Assembly (NCBI GenBank): GCA_019055375.1
Contig: JAHQIW010002123.1
Coordinates: 310,001 to 374,000 of the forward strand
Direction: 5' to 3'
Length of the DNA stretch: 64,000 nucleotides
Source of the DNA: Parelaphostrongylus tenuis
Lineage: Eukaryota > Nematoda > Chromadorea > Rhabditida > Metastrongylidae
Position 1 is the first letter of the stretch; the number at the start of each line of letters is the position of its first letter. The notes under the pieces are model-generated. The model had not been told where the DNA came from. It ran no database searches and worked only from the letters and a program-made list of their open reading frames with translations. Shown here one piece after another: positions 1 through 12,600 of this stretch. The translations under genes were made by a program, and so were the position numbers.

Positions 1-54
1 TGCTAAGCCATACATTGTTTTTTAATATTCAAACGCTGTGATGACTTGTTAGAT

Positions 55-130
55 TGCGTGTGACCCAGTGATTAGAGGTGCTCACTCCGGGATCGGTGAA
101 TTGGTCTTTTAACGCGCTGCACCAGGGAAA
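55..130 (+). repeat. T3 SINE fragment
   Basis: GACCCAGTGATTAGAGGTGC and CGGGATCGGTGAATTGGTC match the T3 head and body at 35.6 kb. Confidence 0.4.
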
Positions 131-204
131 ATAGCTTGGTGTTTCACTAACGCGTATTCCTCGCAGGACAGAGTTCTTCCGTCACACAATCAGTGACTAT
201 TCGG

Positions 205-1010
205 CAGGATAAGTTTTAATCACTCCAACACTGCTTGTTCTTTGAAAAGACCGTTTTACTCCACTGCAGCAGGGCAAATAAGAGAGGCTATGGATCGATA
301 CGCGATGTGTCGATTGCGCAGGTACGACTCACATGTGGAGTGTGCTTTTATTATTCAAATTGAATATTCTCCCATGACTCAGGTAGCTGGAGACTTCCTC
401 CTTTCAGGCACTTTCATATGCTTTTCGTTTGAACTGCTTAGGCTTATTTTTGGGCTTGAGCCTAGTAACGCGTTTTTTTGACAGTATAATTTTTTTACAT
501 TTCACAATGATGGTAAAAACTTAGGTTTCAAGACGGAGAAATGGAATTTCTTCTAAATTCCAATACAAGTTCTAGAAATCTCTGGAAAAACGAGAAAAGA
601 CTCATAAATGAATAGCGAGAATCCGCACTCAACGCACGGTGCGTGCGAAATACAGTTTTATCTGTTTCGCTACGGCACTGTGGAAAGACTTATTCCAAAA
701 TCGAGCAATTATTTGAAGCTCTGATATTCATGCTGTCGAACAATTCACAGCAGTCCGAGGGAAAAGAAGCTTTTTCAAAAAGTGCTTGTGTTTGAAACTC
801 CACGGATTTATGCTATTCAATGGTTATTGGTAGTTCAAGAAAAGAGCTCTGTTCAGCGAATGATATGTGCACTAAAGTGTGACGCTTCTGAAACTGAATT
901 GCATGTTGAGTGCTATAGCTCTATGAAAAGGCCTATCCGATAAGCAAGCGCGTTTTTCAATTCAACGAGATTTGAGCTTTCAAATGAGTACTACTAGTTC
1001 TATTGTAAAT
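205..1010. mobile_element. Diverged family A sequence
   Basis: AATCACTCCAACACTGCTTG, AAAGACCGTTTTACT and, near 810-850, TGGTTATTGGTAGTTCAAG match family A interiors. Ends are not resolved. Confidence 0.4.
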
Positions 1011-1530
1011 ATTCGTCGAGCAGAAGAAGTATCTTTGAAGTTGTCTGTCCAATAACGGAAAAGTATCCAACATTGGATTTTTCTTTTGTCATATTTTGCC
1101 ATTTTGACAACCAAACCCCCTATAGATCTCAGTCCACGTTTTATTCTTTGGAACTCGATCTAAATCTAGATTTTAATGGAAACCTGCGGGATGTAATGCC
1201 CCTTAAGCGTCGCGCTAGCCGTTTGGTTGTCTCATTCTATGGAAATTTTTTTTTTTATCTTGGAGGTAGTAGAGTGAAGGCGTAGAGATGTTGTAGTGTA
1301 CTTTCGATTGGACAGCTCTTATTTCAGGAGAAAATATGCACGCATTGCTGCAAAGAATTTCTTCGCGCACCTCCTGGAGGTTGGAGGCGTCTTGACGGGA
1401 GAAGGCTTTGCAAGTGAGTGCGTGGTAAAAGAGTCTTTCGATCTACTTCATATTGATACCGGTTTGTTTAGACACTCTGAGCCGTATAGAACGTAAAAAG
1501 TTTTGAGTGATTGAGAGTGTGTTTATGAAA
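1010..1530. other. No recognised feature
   Basis: Short open frames only. Nothing matches a known family or a repeat elsewhere in the window. Confidence 0.4.
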
Positions 1531-1535
1531 TTTAG

Positions 1536-1620
1536 TGCGTGCTTTTCGTACTACAAGAGAACGGGTAAACATCGCCCAATGGAAGTTCTTGGCTCGCGCA
1601 GACGTCGCACAAAAGGCGAG
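1536..1620 (+). CDS. Possible internal exon, unknown protein
   Basis: An 85-nt segment between TTTAG and gtaatt is open as RAFRTTRERVNIAQWKFLAR followed by ADVAQKA. Another frame is also open. There is no partner exon and no recognisable family; it is listed only because splice sites and reading frame agree. Confidence 0.2.
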
Positions 1621-2109
1621 GTAATTGAAATTTTTTCGAAATCTTTATCAAAAACTCTCTATTTTTTCTATCCTTTTTGTGTTCCTGTTTTCGTTTGCAT
1701 TTACCCTTTCCGTGCGTGCGCCGCGCATGGAGGTTTTCTTCATTTCGAAGTGCGTTGCTTTGACACCATGCCGATTTTTTGATAGTATATAGTAGATGTT
1801 TTCAGTTATAAAAGACCTTATTGCTGTGGAATAATTGCTAGTGAAGCCTCTATGAATGTATCTATTGAAAGAAAGTGCTTTTGCATATACTCAAAATCAT
1901 ATTTTACAAAGAATGGCTTGGAATACAGTGGAATACTTTGCTGTGTTCCCTTGCCTTTGCTACTGGAGACTAAGCTGTTTCACTGACTTATCGTTCGTTG
2001 ATCGTCGAGTGACTCGAACGTGCATCAGTGGCACCTCAGTTTTCCTTTCACGTGCAATATAAACTCAGTGAGTCCTCCTGGCTCTAGGAATTCGATGCAT
2101 ATCATGAAT

Positions 2110-2480
2110 TTCTAAGATTTATCTCGAGAAATCCCATCGGTAACGGCTCTCATCTTTCGCCATTACGTGTCCTGCACACCTTATCCGCGATAGCCTGGCC
2201 TGTAGGACTGCGTCCGCCGCCTGCACCTCTGCCATCGCATGTCCCTAGAAGCGATTCCTCTCCGATCTCATGGACAGCTTAAAATAGATGGCGTTTTCTT
2301 TCAGCCACGCCCATGACGTCATGCCTTATCATAGTGCGAGTGCTGAGTGCTACATGGAACTGATCCGCATAGAGTTATAGAACAAAGTCTCATGATAAGT
2401 TCAGTAGTAATGAATGATATGAGAACTCTGAGCTAGATAAAATTGATCCCGCGCACACCGTTTCCAGGATGCGTGTTAGT
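2110..2480 (-). mobile_element. RTE-like LINE C-terminal fragment
   Basis: The minus strand encodes ADAVLQARLSRIRCAGHVMA followed by KDESRYRWDFSR and a stop. This matches the region after the RT domain in RTE-type LINEs (pattern KIRWAGHVMR). The same stretch recurs on the plus strand at 16.1-16.45 kb. No RT core is present. Confidence 0.5.
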
Positions 2481-3271
2481 GTATTACACTGCCAGGCTCA
2501 TGTTCTGCTATCAGTTTTGAAGCCTGAGAGCCCTTCGAATTAGCATGTAAGAGATTAGACAGATATGATTTGAGAACTTTGAGGAAATATGCGCAAATTG
2601 CGGCTTATCAAGTGTTCACCGTATTCCTGATGGCTGGCAACGTCTCGATGGAGGCAGAGTTTTACAAGTAAGTGCCTAATTAAAGGAAGTTTTCCCAATT
2701 AATTCACAAGGTTAAGTATGGTATAAGTTTGTTTGACACCTGAAGTTATTGTTTTTGTAAACAGAGGATTTATTCATTCATCGTTAATACGCACTTTTAG
2801 AGGTTTTGCCTCGTCATTTAATACCATTTTTGGGGTAAACTTGATTTTAGTGCAGTCAAGCTTCTTCAACAAATGACAGGCAATATTCCGCGAAGACTTC
2901 GCCAAAGGCTCCCGGAAGAACAAAACCAGGCATCTTACGATTAGCTCTGTTTTTCTTTGATAAAAAATCTATCACTCTGATTCTTCACTCGCGCTTCATC
3001 TTTCTCAAAAACTTCAAGTAATACACGCATTGCTTCAACTATTGCTTGAGAATTTTTCTGTGATTGACAAAGTGTATCGATAAGCAATTCGTGACCATTG
3101 TTGTAGATGTTTAGCAATCGCCAAACAAAGTGGATATGGAGGCGCACGAAAGTGAGCAAGAAGAAAAGGAGATTTTCGGCGTGGGAGGGTGAGCTTTTTA
3201 TCTTTCTCCATTGTTTCAATTTCCAACGACTATTATGTTCTCTGAAACCACATATTGCACTTTATTTTCAG

Positions 3272-3325
3272 TGCGGTTCTAAGTCGAGATTTCCTATTGC
3301 GGATCTTTTTGACGAAGGAAGAGAA
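3272..3325 (+). other. Exon-like unit, 54 nt, related to 5201-5254
   Basis: The segment lies between TTTATTTTCAG and gtaagc and is open as CGSKSRFPIADLFDEGRE. The following intron-like DNA (AAGCTATTTGTCTTTT and onward) resembles that after 5254. It is probably part of a duplicated two-exon module of unknown function. Confidence 0.25.
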
Positions 3326-3469
3326 GTAAGCTATTTGTCTTTTTTCCGCTGTAATATTATGCAACAATTTCATTATATCCAACATTGATTATCCATTAAT
3401 CTCGGCCTTCTTCAATATCATTGTTTCTCTTAGCGAACCAAACACGAGGTTTCCGTAATATATTCAGGT

Positions 3470-4920
3470 ACTTATATGTAGACGCGATGAATGAAAAACC
3501 GATCTCGCTCGCTGGGGAGGAACTTTTCGTAATATACCATTCAAAAGCTAGAATCCCTGGCTAGAGCCCCACGTGGTCGGTATCTTAAAACACTCATTTA
3601 TAACGCTGTGGTTTCCAGAATTCAATTATGTTTCTCACTGCCGTTCACCGTCATTTTTGTTATTCGTATAATTCGCTGAAAGCACGAAAAGCATATGAAT
3701 GTATAGATAAACTTCCGCAGTATCTGAATCAATTGTTTTATCCGGAGTTTCTTTCAAAGAGAAGAAAAAATTCTCCATTGAATAACAAGTTGAACCCCAC
3801 ATGCCTAACGCGTCAGGTCATGAATCAATGACTCCGCTCCCCTCTCTCGCAGATTCTCCAGTAAACAAGCCGCCGAATCTGTGAAACTCGATATCATTTT
3901 CTTTGCTACACTGCAGTAAAACGGCCTTCCCAGAAAGTATGCACAGTGTTGGAATCATCGAAACTTACGCTATCGAATGATTATCAGTAGTTCAAAGAGT
4001 GGCTTTGGTCGGAGAGCTATAATATATAAACGTTTTCTTTCTCCTACAACGCCATCAAAAGAGGTTTTCCAAAAAGCAGGGACATTTTTTAGTTCTTTGA
4101 GACTTGTGCTGTCGAAAAAGTACTAGCACTCTGAGGAAGGAGTTTTCGCTAAGGAAGTATAAGTGAGATAGGAAAAACCAGCACGTGGTCGTGTGAAACA
4201 TGATCTTATTTTGAACTTTACAACGTTATAAAAGAGTGTTCTGATAAGCAGGCTACGTATGGCTCGAGCAGATTGAAGCTCTTGATTGATTATTAACACT
4301 CCTATGAAATGAAATCATTTTTATTCAACCGCTCTAACAGTGATATGATTTCGTAGATATATCCACTAATGCAGAATGATGTGCGAAACTTTCAACTGTT
4401 CCCCCCCCGACCCCATGGATTGGTCCATAAGCAAGGTCGCCGAAATGTAAAACTCGATCTTATTTTCCCTCCGTAAGGTAATTCCAGAAAATAAGCACAA
4501 TGTTGAAATCATTGAAACTTACGCTATCGAAAGATTACCGATAATCTAAAGAAATAATTATGTCCGGTCAGGTGTAAAGTACATATCTTTGCTTTCTCTT
4601 ACAGCGCTATCAAAACAGTTCTTCCAAAATGCCTTCAAATTTTGAGTTTGTCTAGACTTTTGCCAGCCAAGGAGTACTAGCATCTGACGAAGGAGTCTCG
4701 TCACGCGAAATATAAGCGAGATAAGGAAAAAATATGTGGTCGCGTGAAGTATAATTTTATTTTCGATTTTACAACGTTATTGAAGGCTGCTCTGGAAACC
4801 AGCCACGTATTGCGGTAGCCAGAGAGAGATTCAGGCTTGCGAATGATTACTAACACTACGAAAAATCCTAGTCTAGCGAATGAGGTCGAATATTTTTTTG
4901 CGGCCGTCTAACATATAAGT
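3470..4920. mobile_element. Family A repeats in tandem
   Basis: A partial left arm (3490-3640) is followed by two direct units starting near 3866 and 4432, about 566 bp apart. They are alike through CTTACGCTATCGAA, TACAACGTTAT and GAATGATTACTAACACT. Non-coding. Confidence 0.55.
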
Positions 4921-5175
4921 ACCTACGTTCATTCAAAGCCAACGTTTTGGCAGTTTCGCCTTCTTCAGTCCCGGCAAAGATTAGGTTGTCTTCAACCCAA
5001 TTAGACAAACGCCTCCATTACATTGAAAAAGTCCTCAAACCTGAATTTCAGTCGTCACGAAATTTAACCTCCAATATACCTACCGCTTTTTATAACTCCT
5101 CCACTGAGTTATTCAAATGCGGACCACCGGGCAGAGATCACACGAACTTGTCTATCCTTGGTTTTGTTTTTTAAG
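4915..5175 (+). other. Open fragment of uncertain origin
   Basis: A continuous frame runs FKANVLAVSPSSVPAKIRLS, then STQLDKRLHYIEKVLKPEF, to a stop at 5173. The opening vaguely recalls the N-terminal part of Penelope-like reverse transcriptases (an LxLGPxF-like start). I cannot confirm this, and no RT core follows. Confidence 0.2.
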
Positions 5176-5200
5176 ATGAGGTAGTGCGCTCTATTTTCAG

Positions 5201-5376
5201 TTTGAATCAAGTTAAAGAAGGTCTCCCTGCGCTTCCTATCTATGCTGCAGAGAGGTTAGCTTTTTGTCTTTTCAATTGTGATATTCTACAAAGATTTCAT
5301 CATCATTTACTTTTGTTGGGAACTACTAGTGCACTTTATTTTCAGTCCGAATCCAAGTCGAGGAAAAGAAACTATG
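5201..5376 (+). other. Pair of exon-like units duplicated from 3.2 kb
   Basis: The first unit, 5201-5254, is 54 nt between CTATTTTCAG and gttagc, readable as LNQVKEGLPALPIYAAE. The second, 5346-5376, lies between TTTATTTTCAG and gtacgc and continues in phase as SPNPSRGKETM. Both acceptor regions and the intervening intron resemble the 3.2-3.4-kb unit, so the module has been copied locally. The function is unknown. Confidence 0.25.
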
Positions 5377-5379
5377 GTA

Positions 5380-6100
5380 CGCTTTTATAAGCAATTGAAC
5401 AGTTCGTTTCACATATTACATGTTATATAAGTCCCAAGCTCTGTGAAAACTGAGTTTTTTCTCTTGAAAGTCTTGCATTTGTTCAGTTTCCATTGTGACA
5501 TGCAAATTCCAAATTCCAGTGCAAAACTGTGAAGATGGACTTATGAGTTCTTTTTTGTGAAGCGTGAAAAGCGTTGTTAGTCGCTAGAAGAAATTAACAT
5601 TGTCGAACTTCATATGCCAGTCCGTTCAATATGTGAATGGTCGTCGATTCGAATTTTTCAGTACGACCATGTTATGTCGACCAGAGAAAGTGCAGCGTCA
5701 ATAATAGGTGATTCTGATTTGAAAATGAGAAAATTCTTGGAAAAAGCATTTGTCTAATGGAGATCTCACCGAAAGTCATACTTTATTTGAACTACATTTA
5801 TCATAAATAGAAATCGAATTCTCTACTCTCTGAAGAAATCGTATTACTAAAATCCCACTTCAACATAAAGTTAGTTTCGCTTTCGCTTTAGTGAACTTTT
5901 GAATTTATATTGATCCAAGCAAACCAATTTCTTCATATTTGCGCTCTTCAAGAGCGTAACATTCAAATCCTCTAGACGATCTAAGACAGTTTGTAGTATT
6001 CCACGAGCTCACACCATTAGGAAAATATTTGGCATGGGGCGTTTGACAGCTTCTGAAATGTTTATGTTGTGTCATTAGGTAAAGCAATGAATATACCATC
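5380..6100. other. No recognised feature
   Basis: AT-rich non-coding DNA between the exon-like units and the T1 repeat at 6.1 kb. Confidence 0.4.
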
Positions 6101-6104
6101 GATG

Positions 6105-6205
6105 TAGAGTGTGTGCAAAACTTTCGCGTCAGGCGGAACTCGAACTCACATCTCACTGTATCCGGGAGCGCGTGCTTTAGCCTGTTGAACTACTGGCGTC
6201 CGTTT
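6105..6205 (-). repeat. T1 tRNA-like SINE
   Basis: Reverse tail GTGCAAAACTTTCGCGTCAG, reverse B box GGAACTCGAACTC and reverse A box region TTGAACTACTGGCGTCC. Confidence 0.5.
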
Positions 6206-6209
6206 TGGT

Positions 6210-6730
6210 GGCACACGAGCAAGAATTGTCGTCGAACACCAACACGGCATGTTTTTTAGGTGTTCTCAAAGAAAACCCTGATGCCTTAATAGTGTTTCGC
6301 TATTTTTCGCTGCCACGTTTTGTGGACACGTGGACGTACAACTCGTAGCGTATCTGTTGTAGGAGGCTATGCGAGATTACCAGAGTACTGTTTAGTGACT
6401 TTATTTAGGTCTTTTGGACGACTATGCGCGAATGAGTAACATTCCAATATCATCATTAGGTGTGCAGGGACATTTCAAAAAAGGAGGCCAATCCTATATC
6501 AAGGTTGATGGGCACTGTCGCATTTCGTCATAAATATGACGATTTCAAGAGGTTATAACAATATCGAAATTTTTAGGTCAATTATTCTGCTTGTGAAGGA
6601 TGTCCTATGTGACTGATAGTGAACTAAACGATGATAACAGCGGTTTGACATATATCTAAGTTTTTATGTGCACGGGTTTGTAGCCCTTAGGATATTGTAT
6701 TTGAGAAGAGGTTCTTTTCGGTTATATGGC
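6210..6730. other. No recognised feature
   Basis: Non-coding between a T1 repeat and a family A element. Confidence 0.4.
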
Positions 6731-6734
6731 GATA

Positions 6735-7430
6735 AAAGAATATCTGACCTCATTCGCTGCACAGGAACTTTTATGAAAATGTTAGTAGTCATTCAAAAGC
6801 TGAGATTTTTGACTACAGCTTTACGTGGCCGGTTCTCTAGAACACCCTTCTATAATGCTGTGACATTCAAAATAAAATGATATTTCATACGATCACACGT
6901 TTTTTTTCTTACCTCGCTTACATCTCGCTGGACAAAGCTCCTTCCTTAGTGTGCTAGTATTCATTTGGTAGCAAAAGTTTTGAAAAACTTAAAAATATGT
7001 CTACTTTCTGGAAAAGCTGTTTTGATGGCGCTATAGGAGAAAGAAAAGATTTGTGCCTTACACCTCGTTGCTCAAAGCTCTTTCTTTGGATTACTAGTAA
7101 TCAATCGATGGCGTTATGTTTACTGATTCCAACTCTGTGCTTATTTTCTGGAAAGACCGCATCTCTTCAGTGCAGCATGGAGATTTGCCACCCGACAAAG
7201 CTTACACTATTGAATGATTACTAATAGTTCAAAGAAAGAGCTCTGTCTTGCGACAAAAATGCGTCTGTGATACACAAGGGATCTATTTCCGTAACAACAA
7301 AAAATAGGCTTTTATGAAAACCGGCGACGCAGGGCCCTTAGTCACAGATGTATGCTTTAAAATGAATACTAACATTCCTATGAAAAGTTCTTGTCCAGCG
7401 AATGAAGTCGAATATTCATTTGTCCCCTTA
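6735..7430. mobile_element. Family A foldback element
   Basis: Same structure as 8.93-9.7 kb: left arm from CTGACCTCATTCGCTG, right arm ending in AATGAAGTCGAATATTC at about 7400-7416. Non-coding. Confidence 0.6.
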
Positions 7431-7679
7431 TGATCTAAGAGATGCTGAAAGATAACAGGTCCTGTAACGTTTTGCCACATCAGTAGGAACTGCATGGGTG
7501 TTGATTACCAGTCGCCTCTATCATTTAAGCTCTGTCTAATTCGGAAACGATTGGCAAGTTAATGTCAGCATTGTTAGCTCCTCAGTGATAGCATCCACTT
7601 TGTGCTCAAAACTCAGCAAGGTATACGTGGTTATAGGAAGCGCAAGCTTCCATACGAGTACTGATTTGGATAATTAGTG

Positions 7680-8880
7680 ATGCAGAACAAGAAGACGACG
7701 CCATTAAACTACGGAAGACGAGAAGGTGTCGTCTATTCAACTCCGGGCGAATTATATGACTTCACTATGTGCGATCTAATTGATCTGCACTTAGGGAAGA
7801 CTCGGAAATAGCTTCACTTTTGGTGGATCTTGCTTATTTCTATGTGGCGTAAGCATGGGAACACGTGTTCCGACTTTTGGGAATTTGGAATAGATGTGTA
7901 CTGTCTTGAAGGCGTCACTGATGTTTGATGAAGCGGTGGCTGAATGGGCTGAGTTACGAGGAGCAGTAAATAATGGGCAAGGGAAAGTGTGTTATGATTC
8001 TGTGTTTGACAGTTCAAGATGAAGCTGATCGGATTGCCCTTTGTAGCAAACAGGATCAGAATAGCAAACAAGAGGGCAAAGTCGTATCAACTCGACGCTT
8101 TTTAGTTGGCTCTTCTTCACTAATTTTCCAGCTGTTAGCGCAGACGAACTCAGAACTACGGAAATTGAGCGACTTAGTGGAATAAATAGGGAATTGATTA
8201 CACTCTGTCGTAAATTTTGTTCATAATAGGAAAAATTAAGTAGTTGGAGATGTTTCATATCTTGGACATTCGAATGATATGTTTGTATCCAAGTGTGGCC
8301 TACTTACAGGTTAAACAAGAGGCAGGACTTGAATCAATCAGAAGTGAAATTGGTGCTATTGAACGTGCTGCTCGATTTGAAGGTCATGGAAAATTGGCGA
8401 AAAGTGTTCATAACGAGCTCTCGAAGGAGATGGATCTGCTTTGTGATTTACAGGTTTCGTATCTTTACATAAATACCGAAGTTGATTATGAAGTAAACAT
8501 TTCCTTATATAGTTTTACTCATTGAATCTTAGGTTGAAGTCAGCCTTCTTGAACAAAATAGTGGTGGTTCTACAGCTTGTCTTGGCGATTCTACGGAACA
8601 AACGAGCCAGATGGGAGAGGAGCTAAGTGTGCGTGGCTGTGCTCATGCTTGCCCACTTATTACGTGACATTGTTGCTTCGTACAAATTTTAGAACTTGAA
8701 TAAGAAATGTTTGGTTCAAGCCCAGTATATCTTTTGCAATATGGGAATATACCTCTATGGAAGAACATTACAGAGTATAATGGCAGTTATTGAGGATGAA
8801 GTGAGAAGACAAAATCGTATTCTCGAATTCTACCTTTCAACATTACAAGATCTCAGATTGAGAAAGGAGAGTTCGCTTAG
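7680..8880 (+). pseudogene. Decayed paralog of nuf2
   Basis: A diverged second copy of the Nuf2 gene at 36.0-42.5 kb. The calponin-homology exon, ending at 7848 before gtaagc, reads GELYDFTMCDLIDL and then, after a frameshift near 7810, IASLLVDLAYFYVA. Compare MCDLLNPQ and LLSLLADFTNFNMA in the good gene. Next comes 7912-7983 (MFDEAVAEWAELRGAVNNGQ against VFEKTVAEYDEARQAVNAAQ). An exon from 8132 reaches a stop at 8185. The exon at 8310-8453 has an open frame but lacks the IVxSP segment. Exons at 8533-8628 and 8774-8880 have exactly the lengths (96 and 107 nt) and phases of their nuf2 partners. The terminal coiled-coil exons are absent; a family A repeat begins near 8930. Exon 1 might survive near 7565-7620, but this is speculative. 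Several intact splice sites suggest recent decay or a strongly altered gene; I favour a pseudogene. Confidence 0.75.
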
Positions 8881-8929
8881 GTGGGAAACTTATGTGATTC
8901 CTTTTTTTTCTTCTTTGCTTTTAGGAGCA

Positions 8930-9695
8930 CAAGATGAATATTCGCCTCATTCGCTCGACAGAAACTTTTCATAGGAGTGTTAGTAGTCATTCGAAAGCTT
9001 ACATTTTCAGGTAGAGCCCTACATGTCCGGTTTTTTGAAACACCCTTTTATAAGGCTGTGTAAAGTATCTAAAGTAAAATTGTTTCACACGACCACACCT
9101 TTTTTTTCTCGTCTCGCTTATATTTCGCTGGACAAAACCCCTTCCTTAAAGTGCTAGTACTCATTCGATAGCACAAGTTTCGAGAAATTCAAAAATCTGT
9201 GTGGTTTTTCGAAAAGCTAACAGAAACCATTCGATAGCGCAATGTTTGATGATTCCAGTGCTCTGATTATTTCCTGGAGAGGCCGTTTCTCTCCAACGCA
9301 GTACTGAATAATGCCACCGGCCAAGGCTCGAATCGACGGTCGCATGAAAAGGGCCGGCCGCCTACACCTCGCCGCACCCCCACTTTATCATAAAATAGCC
9401 TAGAAACACCTCTTCGCATATGTGAAAAGACGGTCTTTGCAGGAAATAAACATAGCATTGGAAGCAGCAATGATTACGTCATTGAATGGTTACTAATAGT
9501 CCACAGAAAGTGTTGTTTTGCGAGAAAAATGCGTGTGTGAAACACAAACGATTTCCTTTTGTGATAACGTCAAGGTAACTTTTTCGAATACCGGTCACGT
9601 AGGATTATAACAATAGATTTAAGCTCTCGAATGATTACTAACATTGCTATGAAAAGTTCCTCCCCAGGAATGAGGTCGAATACTCATTTTTTTCG
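8930..9695. mobile_element. Family A foldback element
   Basis: Left arm (CCTCATTCGCTCGACAG, then AACTTTTCATAGGAGTGTTA) and right arm (its reverse complement, ending near CATTTTTTTCG) are about 170-bp inverted repeats. Between them lie motifs shared by all copies (ATTCGATAGC, GATTCCA, ATTTCCTGGA). There is no coding capacity. It is one of about ten copies in the window. Confidence 0.65.
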
Positions 9696-9699
9696 TTAT

Positions 9700-12600
9700 A
9701 ACCAACAAGAACCCCTTTTTTTCAAAAGATTTCATAACACGTTTGACTCTGATCCGAACCAATTAACGCCCTTGCACGATTGCACACGTTCAGTTTTCTT
9801 TTTCACCTCAAGTTTCTTAACCACTGAAGTGTCTTAGATCATGACAGAGTGTTTAGCATTTCCCGCGACGAAACTACTCCTCTACCTGCCTTTTGAAGTG
9901 TTCTGTAGTGTGGCTCACTATTCACTGGATGATTCTAGACGACACACAACACACACCAGATGATGAAGTGACGTTAGAACTGGAGTGTGTGTGAGACTGT
10001 AAAATGTATATGCATTATGGAAGTCATAGAAGCAGCCCTACACTTTATTTGTTACTAATATCTCTTTTATGCGATGTCTACATTTCTTCGGCAACGGTTT
10101 TATACACACTTGTTCGAGCTCTAGAGATATTAATTCTTTTCTACTAGAGGACAAATGTTTTCCTTCATAATCAAGGCCTTTCAATTTGCCTTTATTTTGT
10201 GCAGTTTATCGTGTTGATAAAATTTTTTAACATTCTCATGGTTCCACGTTCTATGTGCGAATGAAAGGAGAACTCAGGTTTGCGTGAGTCCAGTGAGACC
10301 TCTCTTTAAGACTTCTAGAATGTTAGTGATTGAGGTGGTTAGTGGGTTGACTCGACCCGTGGTTCTGATTATCCATTGGATGGTTCTAAGGTTGATGTAG
10401 ATCTTAAATCATTGTAATATTGGCTCGCGATTGTAGCAGCGCGGTACTGTCGTCTTCAGGTGAGGCGCGCAAAAAGGCAACGTGAGTGGTTTAAAGCGTA
10501 AGTCTCTTGCTCTAAATGTTCTCCGCAGTTTACTGCCTGCAAGTATCAGGGTAGGGTAACAGATAATTTACTGAATAACACAGTTATTCTCTACGGAACA
10601 ACTCAGATCATGTATTTACGAGGTTCTGTCAAACTTTCTCGGTTCCCTTATCGAACAACCTCAATTATCATATCCTTCTTAGGGAAAAAATTTAATAGTC
10701 CTTACAGGGAGTTCGATAGGAAAGTTTTAGTGTTTCATAGTGGCGACTTCATTCTGGATCCATGCTCAGCTGCACTAATAACAGGTGCTTAATGGAATTA
10801 TACACTTACGCCTACTCAGCACATTCATAGCTCCTAACGTCGTCCCAGTAATGGTGGAATGACTGAGATGGGTGCAAACAAAGCCCATATTCCTTCATGG
10901 CCGTAAAAGTAAAAATAGAAATCAAACATGTTGCCGAAGAATTAACACCTTAACTAAAATACCTATCAAACCACTCAGAAAGTTCTTGAAAACCCTCAAG
11001 AATTTATCCTTCAAATATAGAACCCACTCCAAAAGGATGGGCAAGCAAACATCTGACTAATAAACTTTATTAACAAATCTTGCACCAATATTAGAAGAAA
11101 AAGTAAATAAAGATACAGGCAAATACTCAAGTCAAAATATATTTATCTTTTGATAAAATGATAACGTGGATAAGCGTTACCTTATAGACAGCAAAACAAA
11201 AGTGTTTCAGGTCATTTTTTTTTTGGAAAGTTTTGTCTTGTTAGTGGTCCTTATGTGCTGCGTCCTAGCATGATCGATGATGACAGTCATATTAACCTCG
11301 TTGCGTCACTCTATCCTCTGAGAAGAGTGTCATCTCATAGTGGATCATAAAATTCAAGAGATGACCACGTACGAGGGTGTCCATCCTTTCGTTGGTCTCC
11401 GAACCGCTTGCTTACTATTGCTTAGCTCCGGAGCTCCTAATATCGGGCCAACTTTCTAATCCACATACACAGGAGCGGTTGCGCAAATTCGTTCTGCCCA
11501 GTGCAAGCAAGAATCTCATCACCAATTCTTCTGGACTTAGTTGAACACCAATCATTTTACGACGACTACTTAAACAAGGGATGTAATCCTGATATTCTTT
11601 TCCCGCCTCTTTAGGACGCTCTCGAGATTGATGACAGTAATCAGCTAACCCAATTCATCTTCCACTCTAAGCAGTCGTACTGTCGACGAAAAGCGATCTA
11701 ATGGACCGGAGAAAAACAAGGTCTCACTTTATTATGGAGATGCTTACCGTATACATGCAACACCTCTGAATATTGCTGCAAATGCTTTCTCGAGGGCACA
11801 GAAGATAGCATTTCCTAGCGATCGTTCAAGAGAAAACTGAAGGCAACGAAGTAATAATGTGCAAAACAGAATACTGAAATGTTGTCATACTGAATACTGA
11901 ATAACAGAATACTGAAATGTCTCTAAGAGAGAATCATTTCATGAAAAACCGGTGTTATGAAATTTGTCACGCTCCTGTAGATCGTCAGGCGTGTCAAAAC
12001 CAAAGATGATTCCACCTCTTTCTTTATTCATAATCAGTCACCAAAATCCACAAGGGTGAAATATGTTGGTCACATACCATCTAGCTAAACACACAACACG
12101 CCATTTATCACCAGTTGGAGAAATTGAGCAGTACGAAAACGTTTTTCATTTGTTGCTGAACTTCTTGTTGCTAAAAGTCACGCGAAATGAATACAGTATC
12201 GGAAACTCAAAACTTAAAATGAGAGACTGAAACGAGAGTAGAGACTGCTTTCTTGATCCTATGGCTCTTTTATTTCTAAGGGTTTTTTCAGGAGAAGGAT
12301 CAGTAACATATGGCCATGAGTGACATCGTTAAGACCCATTTGGGGTATTGTATCATGTGAAAGTCGACCATGTGGTAAGACTTGAAGAGGATATTCTTCA
12401 CACCTTAGTAGTTCTGTCTCTACCTGTGCTAGATTCCATCACTGCATTTCTGTGGAAACGGTCGATTGATCCGTTGGGTGAAAGAATTGCCATTGTCGTT
12501 GCCTCAGAAAAGGAATGCATCAATGGCAATGGCGTGTTATAGAGGACTCTGAATGAAGTCCCTACATTCATGGCTAGGAAATTAAAGAAGATATATTCGA

